From: Salinactinospora qingdaonensis
Lineage (GTDB): Bacteria; Actinomycetota; Actinomycetes; Streptosporangiales; Streptosporangiaceae
DNA length: 64,000 bases
Assembly (NCBI RefSeq): GCF_039539445.1
Contig: NZ_BAABDD010000014.1
Location: 71,890-135,889, forward strand
Reading direction: 5' to 3'
In this document: positions 8,897 through 17,580 of the stretch, piece after piece
Numbering within the stretch: the first letter of the stretch is position 1
Layout: each line of letters starts with the position of its first letter
The notes under the pieces: generated by a model
Database searches by the model: none
What the model was told of the DNA's origin: nothing
What the model saw: only the letters and a program-made list of their open reading frames with translations
Position numbers and translations under genes: made by a program

Positions 8897-9940
8897 ATGG
8901 CCGCTATCGAGGAGGAACGTGCCGCCGAGAGTTCAGTCAGCCAAACACTGGCCTGGAGCCGCGCCACGGTCGACCCCGCATTGCGCGCCGCGGTCGACAC
9001 GCTGTCCGGCTCCACACGCCGTGTCATCGGCTACCACTTCGGTTGGTGTGACCAACACGGTCACCCGATCGCTACCCCCGCCGGAAAGGCGGTCCGCCCC
9101 GCGTTGGCCCTCCTGGCAGCTACGGCCACCGGCGGTACCGCTGCGGTGGCCACTCCCGCCGCCGCGGCCGTGGAGCTCGTGCACAATTTCTCCCTGCTCC
9201 ACGACGACGTCATGGACGGCGACACCAACCGCCGTCACCGCCCCACGGCCTGGAGCGTGTTCGGCCTCGGCCCGGCGATCCTGGCCGGTGACGCGCTGCT
9301 CACCCTCGCCTTGGATGTGCTCGCCGCCAGCGGCAACCCGACCGCGCAAGAGGGCGTGCGCATGGTCAGTGCCGCCGTGCAGGATCTGGTGGCCGGCCAA
9401 AGTTCCGACATGGCCTTCGAGGAACGCCGAGACGTCGGCGTCGAGGAGTGCGTGAGCATGGCGCGGCGCAAGACCGCCGCGCTGTTGGGGTGCTCGTGCG
9501 CGCTGGGTGCCTCGTTCGCCGGAGCTTCACCCGAGCGGGTCGAACACCTGCGCGCCTTCGGCGACCACCTGGGGTTGGCCTTCCAGTTCGCCGACGATCT
9601 GCTGGGGATCTGGGGAGATTCCCAGACGACCGGCAAACCAGTCCACTCCGACCTGCGTAACCGCAAGAAATCCCTGCCGGTGGTCGCGGCCCTGGCCTCC
9701 GACACCGACGCGGGACGGGAGCTGGCCGCGTTCTACACCGACGAACGGCCCCTGGACGAGGCCGACGTGGTCCGCGCCGCCCAACTCGTCGACAACGCCG
9801 GCGGGCGTGCCTGGGCCCAATCCCAGGCCGACGAGCTCCTCGCCCAAGCCCTCCAGCATTTGCAGGCCGCCGAGCCCGCCCCAGAGCCGGCAGCCGAGCT
9901 CACCGCCCTGGCCCACCTAGCGGTGCGCCGCGACCACTGA
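8897..9940 (+). CDS. Polyprenyl diphosphate synthase, probable encapsulin cargo
   Basis: A 347-residue trans-isoprenyl diphosphate synthase. The first aspartate-rich motif 'LLHDDVMDGDTNRRHRP' (101-117) and the second 'FADDLLGIWGD' (231-241), with 'GKPVHSDLRNRKKSLPVV', are intact, so it should condense isopentenyl units onto allylic diphosphates using Mg2+. Residues 1-27 ('MAAIEEERAAESSVSQTLAW...') precede the catalytic fold and are candidates for a cargo-loading segment. ATG 8897 follows AAGGAGG by 10 bases; an in-frame stop at 8873-8875 blocks any longer N-terminus. Product chain length cannot be judged. Confidence 0.85.
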   Translation: MAAIEEERAAESSVSQTLAWSRATVDPALRAAVDTLSGSTRRVIGYHFGWCDQHGHPIATPAGKAVRPALALLAATATGGTAAVATPAAAAVELVHNFSLLHDDVMDGDTNRRHRPTAWSVFGLGPAILAGDALLTLALDVLAASGNPTAQEGVRMVSAAVQDLVAGQSSDMAFEERRDVGVEECVSMARRKTAALLGCSCALGASFAGASPERVEHLRAFGDHLGLAFQFADDLLGIWGDSQTTGKPVHSDLRNRKKSLPVVAALASDTDAGRELAAFYTDERPLDEADVVRAAQLVDNAGGRAWAQSQADELLAQALQHLQAAEPAPEPAAELTALAHLAVRRDH

Positions 9941-10090
9941 CAACGCCCATCTCTTCGCAGCCACCCCGTTCCCCCTTGCTCCCGGGCACGGGTTTTCTAC
10001 ACGCCGCGTCTCGCCGCAGCCCACCGTTGCCCCGTGCCCCTGCGGGCGGTGAGTGAACGCACCCGCGCACAACTCCTGCACCGTCGCCTG

Positions 10091-10215
10091 GGGCCTGTTT
10101 TTTTGAACGGCTGGGGTGTGGAGGTGTTCTTCGTTCGCTCGCGCCTCGATCGCTACGCGATCTCGGCAGCCCATGGGGTGGCAGCGGACGCGCTCGCCCG
10201 TTTTGTCTCTCACTT
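10091..10215 (-). repeat. Intergenic element with palindromic core, inverted copy
   Basis: Same family as the element after the encapsulin gene but in the opposite orientation. It begins GGGCCTGTTTTTTTGAACGGC at 10091, carries the 35-bp core at 10136-10170 and ends around CGCCCGTTTTGTCTC. It fills the space between the convergent prenyl synthase and helicase genes. No gene is visible in 9941-10251. Confidence 0.6.
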
Positions 10216-10251
10216 GTCGTCGTTGTAGTTAAACACCCTGGTCGCTCGGCG

Positions 10252-12786
10252 CTAGGCTTCCAGGCGGTTCACCGCCGTCACCTGTACGACCGCCCGGCCC
10301 TCCTCATCGGAGGCGGCCAGGTCGATCTCGGCGCTAATGCCCCAGTCGTGGTGGTCCTCGGGGTCGTCGAAGATCTGCCGCACGCGCCACACCTGCGCGT
10401 CCTCTTCGACCAGCAGCAGCGCCGGACCGCGCGCGTCGGGGCCGATGCCGATCTCGTCGTACTCGTCGTAGTAGTCGGCCAGCGCCTCCTCCCAGGCTGT
10501 TGCGTCCCAGCCCGAGGCGCCATCCAGTTCCCCCAGCTTGGCGTAGTCCTCCCGCGCGGCCAGCTCCACGCGGCGGAACAGCTCGTTGCGTACCAGCACG
10601 CGGAAAGCCCGGTGGTTGGCGGTCACCGGCTTGGGACGGTCGTCGGCGCACTCGGTTTCCGCGGTGTCGGCGGAGGGGTTGGTCAGCTCTTCCCACTCGT
10701 CGAGCAGACTGGAGTCGACCTGGCGCACCAGCTCGCCCAGCCACTCGATCAGGTCGCGCAGCTCCTCGGTTTTGGCGTCCTCGGGGATGGTCTGGTTCAC
10801 CGCCTTGTAGGCGCCGGCCAAATAGCGCAGCACCAGCCCTTCCGAGCGGGCCAGCTCGTAATGGCCGATGTACTCCGAGAACGTCATCGCCCGCTCGTAG
10901 AGGTCGCGCGCCACCGACTTGGGCCGCAGCGGGTGGTCGCCTACCCACGGGTGGCCGCGCCGGTAGACCTCGTAGGCGTGGTCGAGCAGCTCCTCCAGCG
11001 GCTTGGGGTAGGTGATCTCCTCCAGGCGCTCCATGCGCTCCTCGTACTCCACCCCCTCGGCCTTCATCCGCGCGATGGCCTCGCCGCGTTCCTTGTTCTG
11101 TTGGGCCGCCAGGATCTGGCGCGGATCGTCGAGCGTGGATTCCACCAGCGTCAACACGTCCAGCGGATAGCTCGGCGAGGTCGGGTCGAGCAGTTCCAGT
11201 GAGGCCAGCGCGAACGTCGACAGCGGCTGGTTGAGCGCGAAGTCGGGTTGCAGGTCGACGGTTAGTCGAGCGGTGCGGCCCGCCTCGTCGGGCTCGTCGA
11301 GCTTTTCCACGATGCCGCCGTCGAGCAGCGAACGGTAGATCGCGATGGCCTCGCTGATGTGGCGGCGTCGGTACTTGGGCTCTTCGTGGTTGTCGGTGAG
11401 CAGTTGGCGCATCGCCGCGAAGCAGTCGCCGGGCCGGGCGATGACGCTCAACAGCATCGCGTTACTCACCTTGAACCGGGAGGTCAACGGCTCGGGATCG
11501 GCGGCGATCAGTTTCTCGAAGGTGGCCTTGTCCCAGCCGACGAAGCCCTCCGGTGCCTTCTTGCGCACCACCTTGCGCCGTTTCTTGGGGTCGTCCCCGG
11601 CTTTGGCGAGCGCTTTCTCGTTCTCCACCACATGCTCGGGCGCTTGCACGACGACGTTGCCCACCGTGTCGAAGCCGGCGCGGCCCGCACGACCGGCGAT
11701 CTGGTGGAACTCGCGCGCGCTGAGCCGGCGCACGCGAGCACCGTCGTACTTGGACAACCCCGTGAACAGCACCGTACGGATCGGCACGTTGACCCCCACC
11801 CCGAGGGTGTCGGTACCGCAGATGACTTTGAGCAGCCCCGCCTGGGCGAGCCGTTCCACCAGCCGCCGGTATTTGGGCAGCATGCCGGCGTGGTGTACGC
11901 CGATGCCGTGACGCACGTAGCGCGACAGGTTGCGCCCGAACCGGGTGGTGAAGCGGAAGTTGCCGATCTCCTTGGCGATGGCGTCCTTCTCCGCGCGGCT
12001 GCACATGTTGATGCTGGTCAGGGACTGCGCCCGTTCCACGGCTTGAGCCTGGGTGAAGTGCACGATGTAGACCGGCGACTCGTGGGTGCTCAGCAGCTCC
12101 TCGAGCGTCTCGTGCAGCGCCGTGGTGCGGTAGGAGTAGAACAGCGGTACCGGCCGCTCCGCGGATTTGACCACCGAAGTGGTGCGGCCGGTGCGCCGCG
12201 TCAAATCCTCCTCGAAGCGCGTGACGTCGCCCAGCGTCGCCGACATCAGCAAGAACTGCACCCGGGGCAGTTCCAGCAGCGGCACCTGCCAGGCCCAGCC
12301 GCGGTCGGGCTCGGCGTAGAAATGGAACTCGTCCATGACGACTTGGCCGATATCGGCCTCGGCGCCGTCGCGCAGCGCGATGTTGGCCAGCACTTCGGCC
12401 GTGCAGCACACGATGGGGGCGCCGGGGTTCACGCTGGCGTCGCCGGTCATCATGCCGACGTTGACCGTGCCAAACACCTCGCACAGGTCAAAGAACTTCT
12501 CCGAGACCAGGGCCTTGATAGGGGCGGTGTAGAAGCTGCGCTCACCGCGGGCAAACGATGTGAAGTGCGCGCCCGCCGCCACCAGGCTCTTACCTGAGCC
12601 GGTGGGGGTGCTGAGGATGACGTTGGACCCCGACACCACCTCGATGAGGGCCTCTTCCTGGTGAGGGTAGAGCGTGAGCCCACGTTCCTCCGCCCAGGTG
12701 GCGAACGTCTCGAATAGGGAGTCGGGTTCAGGGTCTGCGGGGAGATGATCGAGGAGACTCACACCTCCCATACTGCCCGCTGTCAT
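10252..12786 (-). CDS. DEAD/DEAH-box helicase with DUF3516
   Basis: An 844-residue superfamily 2 helicase. Walker A 'STPTGSGKSLVAAGAHF' is near residue 60, the motif II variant 'MDEFHFY' and motif III 'LLMSATLGD' follow. The helicase C domain has 'VICGTDTLGVGVNVP' and 'QIAGRAGRAGFD' (motif VI). The C-terminal 400 residues correspond to DUF3516, typical of an actinobacterial helicase group related to Ski2-like enzymes. Substrate is not known. ATG 12786, TTG 12789 and ATG 12771 are all possible starts. A single gene, apparently not in an operon. Confidence 0.85.
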   Translation of the reverse strand: MTAGSMGGVSLLDHLPADPEPDSLFETFATWAEERGLTLYPHQEEALIEVVSGSNVILSTPTGSGKSLVAAGAHFTSFARGERSFYTAPIKALVSEKFFDLCEVFGTVNVGMMTGDASVNPGAPIVCCTAEVLANIALRDGAEADIGQVVMDEFHFYAEPDRGWAWQVPLLELPRVQFLLMSATLGDVTRFEEDLTRRTGRTTSVVKSAERPVPLFYSYRTTALHETLEELLSTHESPVYIVHFTQAQAVERAQSLTSINMCSRAEKDAIAKEIGNFRFTTRFGRNLSRYVRHGIGVHHAGMLPKYRRLVERLAQAGLLKVICGTDTLGVGVNVPIRTVLFTGLSKYDGARVRRLSAREFHQIAGRAGRAGFDTVGNVVVQAPEHVVENEKALAKAGDDPKKRRKVVRKKAPEGFVGWDKATFEKLIAADPEPLTSRFKVSNAMLLSVIARPGDCFAAMRQLLTDNHEEPKYRRRHISEAIAIYRSLLDGGIVEKLDEPDEAGRTARLTVDLQPDFALNQPLSTFALASLELLDPTSPSYPLDVLTLVESTLDDPRQILAAQQNKERGEAIARMKAEGVEYEERMERLEEITYPKPLEELLDHAYEVYRRGHPWVGDHPLRPKSVARDLYERAMTFSEYIGHYELARSEGLVLRYLAGAYKAVNQTIPEDAKTEELRDLIEWLGELVRQVDSSLLDEWEELTNPSADTAETECADDRPKPVTANHRAFRVLVRNELFRRVELAAREDYAKLGELDGASGWDATAWEEALADYYDEYDEIGIGPDARGPALLLVEEDAQVWRVRQIFDDPEDHHDWGISAEIDLAASDEEGRAVVQVTAVNRLEA

Positions 12787-12911
12787 CAACCGTCCGGGAC
12801 ACCGCTACCGACAACGTGCCTGCCCCCGCCCGCCGTAGGCCGTGGTAAAACGCCAGGACAGCGGCGGTGGGGCCCGGTGCGTTCGAGGGGCGCTGTCGGC
12901 GCGGCAGCGGC

Positions 12912-13880
12912 TCAGTCCAGCACCTTGGCCAGGAAGTCCAGCCGACGTTCGTGCTGCATCGCCTCGCCGCCCTCGTGGCCGTTGAACTCCCACAGTTTCA
13001 TCTCTTTGGGGCCGGCGTAGGCGTTGTAGACCGCATAACAGGTCGACGGGGGTGTGACCGGGTCCATGTAGCCGGCGCTGAACGCTGCGGGCACGGTGGC
13101 ACGAGGGGCGAAGTTGAGAGCGTCGACGTAGGCCAGCGTCGTGAACACGTCGTCGATCCGGTTGCGGTGGACCTGGCAGTAGCGCGCCAGTTCCAGATAG
13201 GGGCCCTCAGTGGCGATCTCGGCGCCGCGGCGCATGTGCGCCAGGAAGGGGCAGTCCGAGATCACACCGGCCACATCCGGCACGAGGGCTCCCACCGCCA
13301 CAGCCAGCCCGCCGCCTTGGCTGCCCCCCATCACCGCGACCCGCTGCGGGTCGACGACGGAGAGCCGCCGAGCGGCATCCACCGCGTGCACCGCGTCGGT
13401 GATGACACGGCGGTAGTAGTACTCGCGCGGGTTGAGCACTCCGTTGGTCATGAAGCCGGGAAAGTGGGGGTGCGGCGAGGCGACCGGGTCTTGGGTCTCG
13501 CCGGTGCGCCCGCCGCTGCCCTGGCCCCGAAGGTCCATGACCAGGTGGGCGTAGCCAGCCGAAGCGTAGAGCAGGAAGTCGAGCGGGTTGCCGCGGCCAC
13601 CGCCGTAGCCGGGAAACTCCACCACGCAGGGCAGTTGTCCGGTGCGTTCGCGCGGCAGCACCAGCCACGCTTTGACGGGGTGGCCGGCGAAACCGGCGTA
13701 GGCGAGGTCGAAAACCTCGACGGTGTGCAGCCGCCGAGGGTGGGCGACGAGTTGCGGGGTCACCCGGCGTTCCCCGCTTTCGGCCAGGGTCTCGGCCCAA
13801 AACTCGTCGAAGTCGTCGGGCGCGGTGCTCGCGACCTGGAAGTCGCGAAGTTCGTCCAAGGGCAGATCGGTGCGCGGCAT
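12912..13880 (-). CDS. CE7-family acetyl (xylan) esterase / cephalosporin-C deacetylase type
   Basis: A 322-residue alpha/beta hydrolase of the acetylxylan esterase family. The catalytic triad can be placed: S187 in 'GGSQGGG', D273 in 'GYMDPVTPPST' and H302 in 'NGHEGG'. 'RGQGSGG' (118-124) is the conserved family loop. Expected reaction: removal of acetyl groups from xylo-oligosaccharides or similar small acetyl esters. No signal peptide, so it is cytoplasmic and would act on imported sugars. Length is normal. Confidence 0.85.
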   Translation of the reverse strand: MPRTDLPLDELRDFQVASTAPDDFDEFWAETLAESGERRVTPQLVAHPRRLHTVEVFDLAYAGFAGHPVKAWLVLPRERTGQLPCVVEFPGYGGGRGNPLDFLLYASAGYAHLVMDLRGQGSGGRTGETQDPVASPHPHFPGFMTNGVLNPREYYYRRVITDAVHAVDAARRLSVVDPQRVAVMGGSQGGGLAVAVGALVPDVAGVISDCPFLAHMRRGAEIATEGPYLELARYCQVHRNRIDDVFTTLAYVDALNFAPRATVPAAFSAGYMDPVTPPSTCYAVYNAYAGPKEMKLWEFNGHEGGEAMQHERRLDFLAKVLD

Positions 13881-14034
13881 GGCACGACCTTATGCAGCCG
13901 GCGCCCTCGCCGTCACCTTGAATGCATACGTGAGGCGGGGCACCGCGTCCCCCGCGCAACGACTGTCACCTTGGCTTCACCCGGTGGCTGCGTGGATGCC
14001 ACCGGCCGTGGCACGCGGTTCGCGCCCGCAGCGC

Positions 14035-14185
14035 GGCAGCTCCTCACCTGCGAGGATGGTCCGGTCCGCTGGCGTCGGCGGGTTCAGGGGGAGACGTAAG
14101 CTCCGCAGTATGCGGGGGTGGTCCCCTGTCCGTACGCCCCCAAACTCCCGTGGAACGGTACTCCCCACGCATGCGGGAATGGTTG
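14035..14185 (+). CRISPR. Fossil CRISPR array, three decayed type I-E repeats
   Basis: Three 28-bp segments at 14035-14062, 14097-14124 and 14158-14185 have 61-62-bp spacing, the same period as the intact arrays at 45-63 kb. Each keeps repeat remnants: CTGCGAGGATGGTCC, TATGCGGGGGTGGTCC and ACTCCCCACGCATGCGGGA respectively. No leader and no cas genes are nearby. Two further relics lie at 14711-14738 and 14774-14801, beyond an inverted pair of palindromic elements. Confidence 0.65.
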
Positions 14186-14214
14186 TGGCGGGCGGTGGGG
14201 AAAGCCTCATCGTT

Positions 14215-14665
14215 CGCTCGTACCTCGATCGCTGCGCGATCTCGGCAGCCTGCGGGGCGCGGGGGCAGGGGCGGCATCAAACGATGCGAGGGCGCGGAGA
14301 GTGGGGTGATATCGAGCAATGCGGGGGCGGGGTGAGGTGCCGTGACGCGACGCAGGCAGCCACCGGGGGGAGGAGTATTGCCTATAGCCCAGGACACAGC
14401 AACGGGTGACGGCCTCCCCTGGGTGTGGTGCTATCCGTAATTCTGGTGGGTGGGGTGTGGCTGTATATGGTGGTTTTCCTTGGGTGTGGCGCCAGGTTAG
14501 GCGCCTCAACGACAGTCGCCCTGTGGCCGGGGTTTCGGGGTGGGACGTCAGGTTGAAGCGCTTGTCTCAGAGGTGTCTCGTGCTCTGGGGGTGTTCAAGC
14601 ATCCGTCCCAGGGGCACAGCCCACCTCTGAGCTGCCGAGATCGCGCAGCGATCGAAGTACGAGCG
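14215..14665. repeat. Inverted pair of the 35-bp palindromic element enclosing about 380 bp
   Basis: Left copy 14215-14249 (minus orientation) and right copy 14631-14665 (plus) are near-perfect inverted repeats. Both carry GTAC at a site where all other copies read GTGC or GCGC, showing that the arms evolve together. The enclosed DNA has no convincing gene. The left copy begins about 62 bp after the last decayed CRISPR repeat. Confidence 0.7.
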
Positions 14666-14710
14666 ACGAAGAACACCACACGTCTCCCTCAACCCAACCC
14701 ACACCCCGCC

Positions 14711-14801
14711 TCAGGCTCTGCGCAGGCGGGGAGGGTCCGGCGCAGGCGACACGCCAGCTCGGAGCGAACAGCCGTGCTCCCGCCCATGCGGACGTGGGCC
14801 G
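14711..14801 (+). CRISPR. Two decayed CRISPR repeats right of the inverted pair
   Basis: 14711-14738 reads GCTCTGCGCAGGCGGGGAGGG then TCC. 14774-14801 begins GTGCTCCCGCCCATGCGGAC, close to the living repeat with small indels. They are 63 bp apart, close to the array period. They continue the fossil array from the other side of the inverted pair. Confidence 0.5.
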
Positions 14802-14847
14802 TGGGGCGCGCACTGGGGACTTCCGGTGCCCGCCCCGGCTGCGACGG

Positions 14848-15837
14848 CTAGACCAGCCCCAGCTTGGCGATGGCCTCGCGCTCCTCGGAGAGTTCCTTGA
14901 CCGAGACGTCGATGCGCTCGCGCGAGAACGAGTCGATCTCCAGTCCCTGCACGATCTCCCACTGGCCGCCGCGCGAGACGACGGGGAAGGAGGAGATGAG
15001 CCCCTCGGGAACGCCGTAGGAGCCGTCCGACATCACGGCCGCGGAGGTCCAGTCGCCCTCGGGCGTGCCGTTGACCCAGTCGTAGACGTGGTCGATAGCC
15101 GCGTTGGCCGCCGAGGCGGCCGAGGATGCGCCGCGGGCCTCGATAATGGCGGCGCCGCGCTTGGCCACGGTCGGGATGAACTCATTCTCCAGCCACGCCT
15201 GGTCGTTGACCGCGGCAGCGCCGGTGGTGCCGTTAACCTCGGCGTGGAAGATGTCAGGGTACTGGGTCGCGGAGTGGTTACCCCAGATCGTGAGCTTCTT
15301 GATCTCACTGACCTGCACGTTGAGCTTCTTGGCGAGCTGACTGAGCGCCCGGTTGTGGTCCAGGCGCGTCATGGCGGTGAACTGTTCGGCTGGGACATCG
15401 GGCGCGTGTGCTTGGGCGATCAGCGCGTTGCTGTTGGCCGGGTTGCCCACGACCAGCACTCGGACGTCGTCGGCAGCACCGGCGTTGATCGCTTCACCCT
15501 GGGGCTTGAAGATCCCACCGTTGGCCTCCAGCAGGTCTCCGCGCTCCATGCCCTTGGTGCGCGGACGGGCGCCCACGAGCAGTGCGACGTTGGCGCCGTC
15601 GAACGCCTGGCGTGCGTCATCGAACACGTCGACGCTACGCAGCAGCGGAAACGCGCAGTCGTCAAGTTCCATCGCTGTGCCCTCAGCGGCCTGCACCGCC
15701 TGGGGGATCTCCAGCAGGCGGAGATTGACCGGCGTGTCCGGGCCGAGCAACTGCCCGGAGGCGATGCGGAACAACAGCGCATAGCCGATCTGGCCGGCGG
15801 CGCCGGTAACGGTGACGTTGACGGGTACTTGGGCCAT
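14848..15837 (-). CDS. mdh: NAD-dependent malate dehydrogenase
   Basis: A 329-residue malate dehydrogenase of the cytosolic/actinobacterial type, oxidising malate to oxaloacetate in the TCA cycle. The Rossmann motif 'VTGAAGQIGYALLFRIASG' opens the protein. 'VGARPRTKGMERGDLL', 'VVGNPANSNALIA' and the catalytic 'TIWGNHSATQYPD' (active-site His) follow. ATG 15837 is chosen because of the AGGAGAAGAAGG site just upstream and because all family members start near here; the frame stays open 90 bp further without homologous sequence. Confidence 0.93.
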   Translation of the reverse strand: MAQVPVNVTVTGAAGQIGYALLFRIASGQLLGPDTPVNLRLLEIPQAVQAAEGTAMELDDCAFPLLRSVDVFDDARQAFDGANVALLVGARPRTKGMERGDLLEANGGIFKPQGEAINAGAADDVRVLVVGNPANSNALIAQAHAPDVPAEQFTAMTRLDHNRALSQLAKKLNVQVSEIKKLTIWGNHSATQYPDIFHAEVNGTTGAAAVNDQAWLENEFIPTVAKRGAAIIEARGASSAASAANAAIDHVYDWVNGTPEGDWTSAAVMSDGSYGVPEGLISSFPVVSRGGQWEIVQGLEIDSFSRERIDVSVKELSEEREAIAKLGLV

Positions 15838-16233
15838 GACCTTCTTCTCCTGACGACGGTGATGCTGCCGGGTGTTTCGGCCCGGCGGCGGCGCGCTGGG
15901 TGACCCGTCTCGTTTCGCGACGGACACGAGACGAGCGGCGGCCCGGCCGTCGCTGTCGGTGCCCGAAACGAAACCGCCCGGTCTGCACCCGCGTCGCGGA
16001 TAACAACCCTAAAACCCTAATCTGTGCGCCCGCTCGCCACCTCAACTGCCCCTGTCCAGCTTGTCGCGTGTGTCCTGAGTCTGGGGAAGGTAGTGTGATC
16101 CGCCCGATCCCCCCAGCACGCGGGGGTTCTGGCACGGAGGCGGGGGCTCACCCCCTGTTAAACTGATTCGAGAGTCCGGCCCACAGATGGCCGGAATCGT
16201 GCTGTGGGCCGCACCGAGGCCCCACCCCGTTGG
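15838..16233. other. Intergenic region, nothing coding seen
   Basis: The 396 bp between mdh and the tRNA gene hold no supported gene. They should contain the mdh promoter and, near 16160-16233, the tRNA promoter. A short AACCCTAAAACCCTAATC stretch near 16003 was noted without a known meaning. Confidence 0.35.
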
Positions 16234-16307
16234 GGGCCGGTAGCTCAGATGGTCAGAGCAGCGGACTCATAATCCGTGGGTCGCGGGTTCGAGCCCCGCC
16301 CGGCCTA
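16234..16307 (+). tRNA. tRNA with CAU anticodon (Met elongator or Ile2)
   Basis: A complete 74-nt cloverleaf: acceptor GGGCCGG/CCGGCCT, D-stem GCTC/GAGC, anticodon stem GCGGA/TCCGT with loop CTCATAA (anticodon CAU at 16268-16270), T-stem GCGGG/CCCGC with loop TTCGAGC, discriminator A. The CCA end is not encoded. CAU can be elongator methionine or lysidine-modified isoleucine tRNA; sequence alone does not settle it here. A lone gene before a DUF574 methyltransferase. Confidence 0.93.
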
Positions 16308-16612
16308 CTCCTTGCCACCGGCGGCCCGAGCAGCATTGCCGGATAAAATCTTTCTTACAGGGGCATGGGGTTAGGAAAAGGTTCCCCCTCGCCGAAGAGT
16401 TCCAGAGTGGCCCGGCCCTTGCTTCCGGCTTCGTCTCTGGCAGGCGCGCAGCCGCTTCGCTGCGCCGCTCCTCGTTACCGGCCGCGGTCCGGTGGTCGCC
16501 GCTGCGTCCCGAAGAGTAAACGTTTTTATATCCGCTCTGTTGTCCCGGTTCGTACATTGATGAGCGAGCACCTAAGATTTTTCATGTTGCCGTGGAGAAA
16601 AAGAGGTAGGCG

Positions 16613-17464
16613 ATGAGCAGTTCCGATCGGGACCCTTCCCACGAGGGTGACATTCACCGGTTTCCCCCGGACATTGACATGTCCGTACCGTCCATCGCCC
16701 GTACCTACGACGCCATCCTTGGCGGGAAGGACAACTTCGAGCCCGATCGGGCCGCGGCCCGCGTCTTCGCCGACAGTATTCCCAAGGTGCGCGAATGCGC
16801 TTGGGAAAACCGCGAAGCCCTCATCCGGGGAGTGCAGTACCTGTCCCGCGTCGCCGGCGTCGACCAGTTCCTCGACATCGGTAGCGGCTTGCCCACCGAG
16901 CGCAACACCCACGAGGCCGCTCAAGAGATCAATCCCGAGGCCCGCGTCGTCTATGTCGACAACGACCCGATCGTGCTGGCTCACGGGCGTGCGCTGCTAG
17001 CCACGAACAACACCACCAGCGTGGTTACCGCTGACCTGCGTGATCCCCACGCCATCCTGACCGCGCCCGAGGCTAAGCGGATGCTGGACTTCGACCGCCC
17101 CATCGCGCTGATGATCGTGGGCATCCTCATGCACATCAGCGACACCGAGGAGCCCAACCGTCTCATCGGTGAGCTGGTCGACGCGCTGCCCTCGGGCAGT
17201 TATCTGTTCATCACCTCCTGGCCCGACACCGGCGACCCGGCCCAAAAGTCGCTGGAGCGCGCCGCGGTGCAGACCTTGGGCAACGGCTGGGCGCGCCCCG
17301 TCGACGATCTGTTGGCCCACTTCGTTGGGCTGGACCTCGTGCCGCCGGGGTTGCAGTACATCGCCCAGTGGTTCCCCGAGACCCCCGAGGTGCCCGTGCC
17401 CGACTTCGAGGACATGGAACCCTTCCAGCGCACCCAGATGGCCGGTATCGCCTACAAGCCCTAA
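16613..17464 (+). CDS. DUF574 (PF04672) SAM-dependent methyltransferase, second copy
   Basis: A 283-residue paralogue of the protein at 4672-5520. It has 'SIARTYDAILGGKDNFEPDR', SAM-binding 'FLDIGSGLPTERNTHE' and 'VVYVDNDPIVLAHGRALL'. ATG 16613 follows GAGGTAGG. The 305 bp between the tRNA and this start include an AT-rich patch (16530-16600) as a promoter candidate. The two copies differ throughout, so the duplication is not recent. Substrate unknown. Confidence 0.85.
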   Translation: MSSSDRDPSHEGDIHRFPPDIDMSVPSIARTYDAILGGKDNFEPDRAAARVFADSIPKVRECAWENREALIRGVQYLSRVAGVDQFLDIGSGLPTERNTHEAAQEINPEARVVYVDNDPIVLAHGRALLATNNTTSVVTADLRDPHAILTAPEAKRMLDFDRPIALMIVGILMHISDTEEPNRLIGELVDALPSGSYLFITSWPDTGDPAQKSLERAAVQTLGNGWARPVDDLLAHFVGLDLVPPGLQYIAQWFPETPEVPVPDFEDMEPFQRTQMAGIAYKP

Positions 17465-17580
17465 GCTCGCCCGCGTCGAGGCTGGGTAGGGGCGCGTTAC
17501 CCGTTGGTGCCCCTGGGACGCGGGAGAGCGTGGCAGATCGTGCCCGGCGCGCTCTCTCAGGCACCGGCTGTGGGCCGTGC

